Assembly (NCBI GenBank): GCA_905213905.1
Contig: CAJMKD010000035.1
Span: 1 to 22,802, forward strand
Direction of reading: 5' to 3'
From: an uncultured Sutterella sp.
Lineage (GTDB): Bacteria > Pseudomonadota > Gammaproteobacteria > Burkholderiales > Burkholderiaceae_F
Length of the DNA: 22,802 bases
The notes beneath the pieces were generated by a model. It searched no databases and had not been told where the DNA came from. It saw nothing but the letters and a program-made list of their open reading frames with translations. This document shows, one piece after another, positions 1-6,861 of this stretch; within the stretch, counting starts at the first letter, position 1; the number at the start of each line of letters is the position of its first letter. Both the position numbers and the translations under genes were made by a program.

Positions 1-2019
1 GCTGCCGAGAACGAGCGTACCGCCTGCCACGGAAAGCGTGTTGACATTAACCGTGCCACCCGTCAAATAAGCATCACCCTGCGTCAGAGTAAGCTTACCA
101 AGGTTCAACGTCCCGCCTGTCACCTGAAGACGCGGTCCTTTTTCAAAAACAGGAGCGTCGACTTCAAAAGTGTCAAACGTGTATTCGCCGGCTTCGAAAC
201 GAACCTGTGAATCGTCATTTTCGGCATCGCTGCCCGGATCAGGCAGAAGCTTGATGCCGGTAATCTCCATGGACTGGCCGTCCTTCGATTGGGCTTCGAT
301 CGTACCGCCCGAGAACTGCATCAAGTCGCCGTCGATAGCAATGACGCCCGAATTGAATTCGGCCGCATCTTCGGGATCATCCAAATCATAGGTTTCAATA
401 AAGCGGCTTCCCGCATTGAGAACCATCGACGGAGAATGGAATCCCTTGTAATTTGTTACGACAGCGCCCTCGTTGAGCGTGACGGTTCCCGAAACGTCAA
501 CCTCGCCGTAATTATTGAATTCAGCGTTCCCGATGACCAACTCTGCAGCCTGAAGTTCGGCGGCTGGCCAATCATATTCGGGATCCCCTTCAGCATTTTC
601 GAATAGCACGTCGTTGAGCGTGATCGTACCGGCGACGCTGATCTTCGCCTGATTTGTCAGATCGGCGTTCGTAATCGCGAGGCTGTTGAGCGCTACCTCG
701 CTTCCGTACCTAAAGATGCTCCCGAACTTGTATTCCTGCTCGGCACGCTGCCCGTTAATCGTGAGATTGCCCGACCCTGTCAAAGATCCAATGAGCTCAA
801 CGTTGCCATTGACCGTCATCGTTCCGTCAAGCGTGACGGGGCAATTCATGCCAACGGCTACCGATCCGTTAAGGGTCGTCTCACTTTTCGAGCCGAAAGT
901 CGCCGAAGCTGCTACGGTCCCCGCGTTGTCACTATTGACGAAAAGGGCTTCCGCATAGTCGCCCTGAGTGTAAACCTCTGTTTTACCGTTGAAAGTAAGC
1001 TGGGCATTGCCTGCGGCGACAATGCCGGAAGGCGATCCTACCTGGGAATCAGTGGTAGCACGAACAATGCGCGTGCCGTTCGAGGTGAACGTACCGTGAT
1101 CAATGTAGAGACCCGTCGGATTACCGCCCGTCGCAACAAGGTTGAGCGTTGCGCCTTCGGCAACCGTTACGCTGCCCGTGCCGTCGTTTCCGTCGGAATT
1201 GCGCAGGTAGAGCACAATCGCGCTCTTGCCGGCAGCGGCTGTAGAAGCCGTGAGCGTCGATTCGCCGCGGGCAAAGCTCACGGCAGGATTGTCGACCGCA
1301 TCGGTCGAGACCAGGAGCGCGATCGCGCCAAGGCCGCTCTCGTTCGTCGATGCTGCGGAAATATCGGTCTTGTCCGCCGAGAAGGCAACCTCACGCTGCG
1401 TTTCGGCAAACCCAAGCGGGTTTTCGACTGCGTAGCCATAGACCCAGGATTCGCCATTCGAGTCTGCCGCAGCGGCTGTTGTTGCACTAATCATCGTCGA
1501 CGCACCCGCGAATCGGGCAACGCCGTCGCGGTGATAAACGCCGCCCAATTCGACATACGGGTTGCCTTCAAGGCTGCCGCCCGTTACGACCACCGCCGCG
1601 TTCTCGAAAGTGGCCTCGGTGTCGACCCCATTGATGAGAACGCCGTCCACCATGCCGACTTCGTACGGATTGTGAAGATCGTCTTCGTAATAATTGCCGA
1701 ACTCTCCGAAGCCATCGAGCTTCTTAACCGCATCGAAATCGGTTTGCTCAAACGACTTTTCAACGTTCAGCGTCTTTTCGCCGGTACCTGTAATAAGTTG
1801 GTCGAAGATGTTGATGTCGTAATTGCCGCTTTCCTTTCGATTAAGAGAAGCTGACCAGTTGCCGGCCTTGACCGGCTCCGTGAGAGTCGGCTGATCGGAT
1901 GCGGCCGATGCAAAACCGGAAGATAGTGCAACAGCCGCAGCAACTGCAGTTGTTATCAGGGGCTTCTTAAAGGATTCTTTGGATTTGAAAGATTTCTTCA
2001 ACGTCGAAGTGACCCGCAT
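1..2019 (-). CDS. Large secreted beta-strand-repeat protein, probable autotransporter passenger (partial, C-terminus outside window)
   Basis: The reverse strand is open without a stop from an ATG at 2019 to the window edge, giving 673 codons. A GGAG ribosome-binding site lies 8 nt before the ATG. Residues 1-39 form a long signal peptide: a Lys-rich start, a hydrophobic Ala/Leu core (about 21-36) and an ASA cleavage site. The mature part is rich in Gly, Thr, Asn, Ser and Val, nearly Cys-free, and built of short strand-turn units. Two related units of the form V(S/A)GT(V/I)TLN(D/E) lie near 611-646 and 472-510. This is typical of a right-handed beta-helix passenger of type V secretion, exported by Sec and displayed at the surface. 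The transporter barrel is not visible, so the autotransporter label is inferred from the passenger style. It is the last visible gene of a leftward block led by a recombinase. Confidence 0.75.
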   Translation of the reverse strand, partial: MRVTSTLKKSFKSKESFKKPLITTAVAAAVALSSGFASAASDQPTLTEPVKAGNWSASLNRKESGNYDINIFDQLITGTGEKTLNVEKSFEQTDFDAVKKLDGFGEFGNYYEDDLHNPYEVGMVDGVLINGVDTEATFENAAVVVTGGSLEGNPYVELGGVYHRDGVARFAGASTMISATTAAAADSNGESWVYGYAVENPLGFAETQREVAFSADKTDISAASTNESGLGAIALLVSTDAVDNPAVSFARGESTLTASTAAAGKSAIVLYLRNSDGNDGTGSVTVAEGATLNLVATGGNPTGLYIDHGTFTSNGTRIVRATTDSQVGSPSGIVAAGNAQLTFNGKTEVYTQGDYAEALFVNSDNAGTVAASATFGSKSETTLNGSVAVGMNCPVTLDGTMTVNGNVELIGSLTGSGNLTINGQRAEQEYKFGSIFRYGSEVALNSLAITNADLTNQAKISVAGTITLNDVLFENAEGDPEYDWPAAELQAAELVIGNAEFNNYGEVDVSGTVTLNEGAVVTNYKGFHSPSMVLNAGSRFIETYDLDDPEDAAEFNSGVIAIDGDLMQFSGGTIEAQSKDGQSMEITGIKLLPDPGSDAENDDSQVRFEAGEYTFDTFEVDAPVFEKGPRLQVTGGTLNLGKLTLTQGDAYLTGGTVNVNTLSVAGGTLVLGS

Positions 2020-2059
2020 TTCTATATCTCCGATTGAAAGTCGAACGATACCTGCTTTC

Positions 2060-2087
2060 AGTCTAAGGCGGCCTTTTTACCCGTAAA
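2060..2087 (-). promoter_or_regulatory. Candidate promoter of the large secreted protein
   Basis: On the minus strand a TTTACG box (2082-2087) is separated by 16 bp from TAGACT (2060-2065), each matching 4 of 6 consensus bases of a sigma70 promoter. It sits 41-68 nt upstream of the start codon at 2019, in the only gap between this gene and the operon before it. An inverted TGAAAG/CTTTCA pair lies between the -10 box and the start. The match is modest. Confidence 0.35.
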
Positions 2088-2126
2088 TAGAAAATTGACG
2101 TGGATGCGGGTATTCGACGAAGCTGT

Positions 2127-2606
2127 TTACACCTTTCGGGGAAGGAACACCTCTTCACCGTTTATTTTTCCGCTGTCGAGTCCGACATCAAGCTTTCCGC
2201 TCAATACGGCGGCCATTGCCTGGGCACGTTCGATCTGCCCCGAATTTTCGAGAACATCTCGAGCCGCTTCGACGGAAACTGTCAGCACATTCAGAAACTC
2301 GGACGTAAATTCGAGATGGCCTTCGGACAAATATGCCCCCATCGCGCGCAGTCCTTCTCGAAACGCTTCTCGGATTTGAACGGAATTTTCCATTTTTGCA
2401 GCCAAAATCCAGGCTACCTGGATAAAGCGGCTGTATAGTACGACTTCATCGTTTTCTGCCGTCCCATTCGCCATGCGCAATAGAAAAACTCGATCCTCTT
2501 CGCGCGCATCGGCTGTAAGCTTTGGAAGCTTTAAGGTGCTCAACATGGGTGGAACTGAAACTGCACGGGGACGGTATTGTTTCTTTTGGCGCGTTTTTTT
2601 TGACAT
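2127..2606 (-). CDS. Unknown helical protein, third gene of recombinase/IHF operon
   Basis: This 159-residue protein is not one I recognise. It begins with a basic tail (MSKKTRQKKQYRPR, about 1-15) that could touch nucleic acid. From about residue 35 to 140 it looks mostly alpha-helical, with acidic amphipathic stretches and no obvious membrane segment or signal peptide, so a cytoplasmic protein is likely. It starts 25 bp after the stop of the IHF/HU-like gene on the same strand, so the two are probably co-transcribed with the recombinase. By position it could be a directionality or accessory factor, but no helix-turn-helix or catalytic motif is visible. It ends 107 bp before the adhesin start. 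Confidence 0.7.
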   Translation of the reverse strand: MSKKTRQKKQYRPRAVSVPPMLSTLKLPKLTADAREEDRVFLLRMANGTAENDEVVLYSRFIQVAWILAAKMENSVQIREAFREGLRAMGAYLSEGHLEFTSEFLNVLTVSVEAARDVLENSGQIERAQAMAAVLSGKLDVGLDSGKINGEEVFLPRKV

Positions 2607-2631
2607 TTTTTAAATTTCAAATTGGAAGCAA

Positions 2632-2937
2632 TCAACAAGCTTTGTCGATTCGCTTGCGAAGCATCAAGCCGGGCTTGAAAGAAACCTTGCACTTCGGCTT
2701 TAGGGTGATCTTTGCTCCTGTCGAAGGATTTCGACCGGCACGTGCTGCAAACGATTTAACCGAAAATGAACCGAATCCGCGAAATTCGGCACGATGACCA
2801 CATTCAAGTGTTTTTCCGATTTCCTGAACAAGAACCGCAGCAGCCTGATGTGTTGCTGAGAAGGGAATATTGGCCGAATTCTCCATGTACTCGGAAAATT
2901 CGTCGACAAATTTCGAAAATGTAATGGTTTCTAACAT
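2632..2937 (-). CDS. IHF/HU-family DNA-binding protein
   Basis: The 101-residue product has the full IHF/HU fold: an N-terminal helical dimerisation half (about 5-45), then the signature RGFGSF followed by GRNPSTGA (about 53-75), where the proline intercalates into DNA at the tip of the beta arm, and a closing VSFKPG..LRKRI segment. GRNP-type proteins bend DNA and serve as accessory factors in site-specific recombination and promoter architecture. It differs from a housekeeping IHF subunit in its longer, Cys-containing tail and in its genetic company: the ATG at 2937 lies 14 bp after the recombinase stop. This suggests a dedicated bending factor for that recombinase. Whether it works as homodimer or with a chromosomal IHF partner cannot be seen. 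Confidence 0.9.
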   Translation of the reverse strand: MLETITFSKFVDEFSEYMENSANIPFSATHQAAAVLVQEIGKTLECGHRAEFRGFGSFSVKSFAARAGRNPSTGAKITLKPKCKVSFKPGLMLRKRIDKAC

Positions 2938-2951
2938 ATCCGTTGCAGTTG

Positions 2952-4295
2952 TTATTCATCGAGCAGAATGGCAATTTTCTTCAGGCGCTTCGAATCGCGT
3001 TTGTCGTAACGCTGAGTCGTCTGAACGTTGCTGTGTCCCATAGCAGTCTTCACGGTAATGAGGTCGACTCCTTTGTCGAGAAGACGCGTTGCAAAGGTTC
3101 GTCGCAAATCGTGAGGCGTGAATTTTTCGATTCCCGCCGCCTTTGCTCGACGCGACATTATTTTATAAACAGCATCCGCCGTCAGTGATTTTTCACCGCA
3201 TACCTTTCCGCCTCGGCGAACAGAACAGAAAATGGTGTCGCCTCCTCGTCCGCTTCTGATAGAAAGCCAATCGGCGAGGCGATCCGCAACTGAGGGCGGC
3301 GGGTACACCTCCCGTTCCTTATTACCCTTCCCCGTAATATATAGGACACCGTCGGATCCATCGTAGTCGGCGAGCTTAGCCGTCGCGATCTCATTTCTGC
3401 GAAGACCGCAGCCTGCACCCAGAGCAAAAATGGCCGCATCCCGGATTCCGATAGCCGAAGACAGACCGGCACAACTTGCAATTAACCGGTTGGTTTCTGA
3501 AAATTCCAAAGCACGTCCTCTTGGAGCTCGACTGCCGCGGCTGCCTTTGACCGAAGCAATGACTCGTTCGTCATGATCTGAAATGAGTCCCATAGCCCAG
3601 GCCTGATGAGAAACGCCGCGAAGGGCACAAAGATAGAGATTCGTCGTATTCGGCGAATAGTGTTCATGCTCGAACTTTGCCTTCAACGCAAGCAAATGAG
3701 AATGCCTGAGTTGTGCCCATGGGAATTCCAAATGCGAGTGCGACCCAAACATGCGTGCCACTCTGTCAAGGACTTTCAGCATGCGGCGACGGGATTGATC
3801 GGTTCCGAGTGTCAGGAGATACGCGACGGCGGGATTCAAATTGACACCGGTGTGCCCGCCTGAATCGGCCGGACTGAAAGAATTGTCCAGTTTTCCGATG
3901 AGCGAGAGTCCTTCGGCAGCAGACGCTGCCGCTTTCGAATCTCTGTTCTTGTTCTCTGCGATCGAATTGACAACAATGGGCAAATACGCCTTCGCAGCCG
4001 GATCTTTCGATTCCGCGTTTTCGGTCGAGCATTTGGAAAGTTCAACCGGTTGAACTTTTTCAGCTTCATCCCGAATCGCCGGGTTGCCACAGGCGAATGA
4101 ATTTTCAGGGTTCCTCTTCCTATTCTGTGGGACACGACCAACAGATTGCGCACGACATTTGTCGAGTGCGGCAATTACGGATTCATGGTTGACTGCGGCG
4201 GGTGATGCAGGGACGGGGTTCACGATATTTCCAGCTTGCTTGTCTTCTAATAGACGTATTCCCTTTATTTTATCAAATAAGTCCACGAAATGCAC
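2952..4295 (-). CDS. Tyrosine recombinase/integrase with long N-terminal extension
   Basis: The C-terminal half is a tyrosine recombinase. The catalytic set is visible (447-residue numbering): Arg299 in GLRRNE, Lys323 in TGKGNKER, His395/Arg398 in HDLRRT, His421 in GHSNVQT and the nucleophile Tyr430. A SAM-like core-binding domain covers about residues 155-250. It cuts and religates DNA at paired short sites, as in integration, excision or inversion. The first roughly 150 residues are low in hydrophobic content and look disordered, which is unusual since XerC/D-like enzymes are about 300 residues. The start at 4295 is GTG with no clear ribosome-binding site, and no ATG occurs in frame before the core domain, so the true start is uncertain. 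It leads the operon with the IHF-like gene. No attachment repeats or tRNA were recognised nearby. Confidence 0.88.
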   Translation of the reverse strand: MHFVDLFDKIKGIRLLEDKQAGNIVNPVPASPAAVNHESVIAALDKCRAQSVGRVPQNRKRNPENSFACGNPAIRDEAEKVQPVELSKCSTENAESKDPAAKAYLPIVVNSIAENKNRDSKAAASAAEGLSLIGKLDNSFSPADSGGHTGVNLNPAVAYLLTLGTDQSRRRMLKVLDRVARMFGSHSHLEFPWAQLRHSHLLALKAKFEHEHYSPNTTNLYLCALRGVSHQAWAMGLISDHDERVIASVKGSRGSRAPRGRALEFSETNRLIASCAGLSSAIGIRDAAIFALGAGCGLRRNEIATAKLADYDGSDGVLYITGKGNKEREVYPPPSVADRLADWLSIRSGRGGDTIFCSVRRGGKVCGEKSLTADAVYKIMSRRAKAAGIEKFTPHDLRRTFATRLLDKGVDLITVKTAMGHSNVQTTQRYDKRDSKRLKKIAILLDE

Positions 4296-4637
4296 ATTTC
4301 AATGAACTATCTTAAATACGCAAAAAAATGGAGAAGCGAACATGGAAATGACCGATGGTTCAACAAACGTGTTTAAATCGAATGCGGTCGATAAATTCCT
4401 TACCTCGATATTTGAAAGTTAAATTAAATTCGCCGAAAACAGGAACATATCGCTTGTTTCAGCTGCAAGACAAGGGATTCAAGCGGTTTTAAAACTCTCA
4501 ATTTCAGCCTTTGGCTGCTCTTCATGGAGCACTGAACGTCAACGCTTGACAAGAGGCCAGAAAAGATTCCACCGATGCGTCATGTTTTGACGCGTGAAGG
4601 CAGTATGGTCGGATCAGCCAATCTTTAGGAGATCACA
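4296..4637. other. AT-rich divergent intergenic region with a degenerate reading frame
   Basis: This region separates the leftward recombinase operon from the rightward gene at 4638. A small ORF at 4342-4422 (26 codons, with GGAGAAG upstream) is followed in the same frame by a further open stretch to about 4588, interrupted only by the TAA at 4420. That could be a decayed gene start rather than a real peptide. A perfect TTGACA box lies at 4546-4551 without a convincing -10 partner. A 6-bp stem, GCGTCA/TGACGC with a 5-nt loop, lies at 4577-4593, 45 bp before the next gene, and could be an operator. No integrase attachment site could be assigned. Confidence 0.4.
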
Positions 4638-5267
4638 ATGGCGTTCCGACTCAGTATTGAAAATTCGTCCGTCAAAATAAACTTTAGAAACTTGGCTGTC
4701 TTTCTGGCCGGCGTACTCACGGGACTCGGGATTGATCAAGTGCTTGACAGCTTAGGTAAGAACATCGACTTTGGCTTAGGTTCTTATGCGCTCATCCTTT
4801 TTTGCTTCTTCATTCTCTATGGAATGGTCGTCGAAGTTGGGAAAGGTTCAGAGAAAACATCTGAAGAAAGCTATTCAGAGGCTCAAGGTCGAAATGTTTG
4901 TTGTAAACTCAAAATTTCTGGCGACCCAGGCAAAATTCGCGAGGCCTTCGATTCGATTTACGATATCGAGAACGGTAACTTAACATTTGAACGTATTTGT
5001 ACCACTCCGAAAGATATTTCGCCTTCAGCGGATCGTGCAATTTGGCGGCTGAAGCATTGGGGATGCACTGGTGTTCAACTGAGCTCGACTTCACCAATCA
5101 AAGCGACAAACGATGTTTCTTTGCCAATTAATCAAATTCAAACAATGACAGGAACTAACTCACTTTGTCTAGAATTTACAACATTTGAAGGTGCTCCAAT
5201 AAAATTGGTCGAAAAGTTAGCTGATAATAATCCTGGTCTCAAATTTGAATTAACGACAATGATATAA
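4638..5267 (+). CDS. Two-TM membrane protein with cytoplasmic Api92/YubB-like ferredoxin-fold domain
   Basis: The 209-residue product has two hydrophobic segments (about 19-36 and 47-67) and no cleavable signal peptide, so it is probably an inner-membrane hairpin with its C-terminus in the cytoplasm. Residues about 87-209 follow the pattern of the phage/plasmid Api92/YubB ferredoxin-like domain: an opening CCKLKISGDP strand, a helix, a LTFERICTTP strand, then HWGC (140-143), LCLEFTT (177-182) and a closing PG.KFEL strand. I know that domain mainly as a small soluble phage or plasmid protein of unclear role, so a membrane-anchored form is unusual. The start is supported by AGGAG 7 nt upstream. 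Base composition is more AT-rich than the flanking iron genes, which suggests transfer. It is followed after 33 bp by an unknown gene on the same strand. The domain call is by eye. Confidence 0.65.
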   Translation: MAFRLSIENSSVKINFRNLAVFLAGVLTGLGIDQVLDSLGKNIDFGLGSYALILFCFFILYGMVVEVGKGSEKTSEESYSEAQGRNVCCKLKISGDPGKIREAFDSIYDIENGNLTFERICTTPKDISPSADRAIWRLKHWGCTGVQLSSTSPIKATNDVSLPINQIQTMTGTNSLCLEFTTFEGAPIKLVEKLADNNPGLKFELTTMI

Positions 5268-5300
5268 TTATCAAACTTATTATTTAATTACTTCAGCGCC

Positions 5301-6380
5301 ATGAAGAAAGTCGATCAAGGATTTATTAATGACGAAGCAACTGCAGGTTATTCGTTTGCCGTCGACTATCAACAAAAAACCGAGGCGCTGAAGGAAAAGC
5401 TTCCCAATTGTATTGTTGTCCCCGGCTTCGATTCTCTACGGGATCACCTTCGCCATCACACATGGTGCACCGAGCAGTGCATTGAAGCTTATCCCTGGTC
5501 AATCACGAACTTTCGCAAGCTCGCAGGTAAGGAACTCTCCTTCATTCTGCTCACACCGAAAGTTCGTGAATACTTCTGGAAAGAGCTTTCAGAACTTGAT
5601 CCCCGAGCTCGGAATGCCAAGCGGCTCTATGATCCGCAGGATCTTCACGATTGGTTTGCTCGCAACCTTATCACGGAGGTAGAGACTGTTCTTGTTCCTA
5701 TTTCCATAATGGCTGAAAACCCGGACGCTTTGCGTGAAGAGTTCCTCGACATGAAGGAGAACAAGCTCAAGGCTGCCTATGCCAACCGTGTTGAAGAAGG
5801 CATCAAGACTTCAACCAGTGCACCGGCAGCAACCATGCGTCGGTTTCGTCTATCAAGCTGGGGTTTAGATAAGGGAATTAAAAGAGAATTTCAAAACCAT
5901 ATTTTTAAATGGTATGACGATCTTTCAAGAAAATCAGAAGAACAAGGGGTTGGATTAAGACGAGTTCACTTCAAAAGATTTAAAGTCCCCTTTCCAAAAG
6001 ACAAACTTCCAAAAATGATGACATTAAGAGAAGTTTCTAAAACACGAGATTATTCTTCCGTCAATGTCGGTTTTACGACGATAGCATCTTTTGGTTGGGC
6101 TCGTCATACGCGTATCGATGAAAAAGGTAATCCTTTGCAAGTTGTCTTTTCACAAGGTCTTGCGGTTGGTGATCCAAAATATTGGCAGGATTATGAAATC
6201 GGCTTTGTCGATTTGATGACTGCTGAAAGATTCGTGGATGCGTTCGGGGTCAATGCGCTTCAGGATGCAGCTTGGCGTTTAGATAAGTCGCTTTGCTCAT
6301 GGGCAGCACCTGATGCGAAGTTTGGGCCTGGTTTGCCGCCAAAGGAACTGGCTGTTTTGATTGGTGTGAACTGGCGTTGA
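5301..6380 (+). CDS. Unknown 359-residue protein downstream of membrane YubB-like gene
   Basis: I do not recognise this family. The protein has no signal peptide or membrane segment and looks cytoplasmic. The first 190 residues are charged and helical. About 195-300 is basic and rich in Lys/Arg and aromatic residues (for example GIKREFQNHIFKWYDD), and the end is Trp-rich (CSWAAPDAKF, VNWR). No nuclease, ATPase or helix-turn-helix motif stands out. Codon use shifts within the gene: 5870-6200 is distinctly AT-rich compared with both ends, suggesting a mosaic origin. The ATG at 5301 has no good ribosome-binding site and lies 33 bp after the previous stop, so coupled expression with the membrane protein is plausible. 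It could be a cytoplasmic partner or effector of that protein; this is inferred from adjacency alone. Confidence 0.65.
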   Translation: MKKVDQGFINDEATAGYSFAVDYQQKTEALKEKLPNCIVVPGFDSLRDHLRHHTWCTEQCIEAYPWSITNFRKLAGKELSFILLTPKVREYFWKELSELDPRARNAKRLYDPQDLHDWFARNLITEVETVLVPISIMAENPDALREEFLDMKENKLKAAYANRVEEGIKTSTSAPAATMRRFRLSSWGLDKGIKREFQNHIFKWYDDLSRKSEEQGVGLRRVHFKRFKVPFPKDKLPKMMTLREVSKTRDYSSVNVGFTTIASFGWARHTRIDEKGNPLQVVFSQGLAVGDPKYWQDYEIGFVDLMTAERFVDAFGVNALQDAAWRLDKSLCSWAAPDAKFGPGLPPKELAVLIGVNWR

Positions 6381-6798
6381 TTTTTTTGAGCATTGTCAAG
6401 AGCACGCCTTCGATTGACGTTGAACCAAACACTGAGAGTGCACTTTTACCCGTTTCTATCACCCAGCTGCCCGAGTCCGAGAAAGCCTTTTGGACAAAGA
6501 GGCCGTGTGAGCAGACATGCTTTAAGCCGTACAGCGCTGCACGTTGATCGCGATTCCGAAAAAGCACTGGTTACCGGCAAAAGACAACGTCGGTTCTGCT
6601 CAGTCTATTGGAGGACCTCATAGGCCATGAATGAAGGCCAACTTCTGGAAAACGGCTTCCTGTCCGGGCTTGTGAACACCGCTGCCCAACCGCGGCAAAA
6701 TTTCCGGAAATTTTTCGTCGCCAGGGCGACAGCTTTCTTGATGCCCGCAATGCCGGTGACCGGCTTCGTGGCGTACAGCTCTCGATAACACCAATGGT
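6381..6798. other. Gene-poor gap with probable decayed sequence
   Basis: No gene I can support lies here. A 53-codon ORF at 6627-6788 (plus) has a GGAGG at 6610-6614, too far upstream to be convincing. Overlapping open stretches on the minus strand suggest the remains of a gene broken by frameshifts. The one clear signal is the 18-bp palindrome at 6697-6714, listed separately. Confidence 0.4.
6697..6714. repeat. Perfect 18-bp palindrome
   Basis: AAAATTTCCGGAAATTTT is its own reverse complement over all 18 bases. It has no loop, so it is not a normal intrinsic terminator. It lies about 85 bp upstream of the -35 box of the receptor promoter at 6799 and could be a binding site for a dimeric regulator, though chance in AT-rich DNA is possible. 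Confidence 0.5.
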
Positions 6799-6847
6799 TT
6801 GGACAGAGGCTTCTTTTTATCTTTATTGAGAACGCGAATCGTTCTCA
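6799..6847 (+). promoter_or_regulatory. Promoter with Fur box upstream of first TonB-dependent receptor
   Basis: TTGGAC (6799-6804) is followed after 17 bp by TTTATT (6822-6827), a plausible sigma70 promoter. Directly downstream lies an inverted repeat, TGAGAAC and GTTCTCA separated by 7 bp (6827-6847). Its inner 19 bases match the classical Fur box at 13 of 19 positions by my count. A repressor bound there would cover the -10 region and start site, so iron-replete Fur would block transcription. The ribosome-binding site AAGGAG follows, before the ATG at 6862. Confidence 0.75.
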
Positions 6848-6861
6848 TATAAGGAGAAAAA

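Noticed and set aside
1096..1854. 252-codon plus-strand frame opposite the large secreted protein.
   Set aside because: It is Arg/Val-rich with no family likeness. The minus strand is open across all of 1-2019 with a signal peptide, so this is an antisense shadow.
6627..6788. 53-codon plus-strand ORF before the first receptor.
   Set aside because: The ribosome-binding site spacing is too long, it resembles no family, and the palindrome lies inside it. It is probably decayed DNA.
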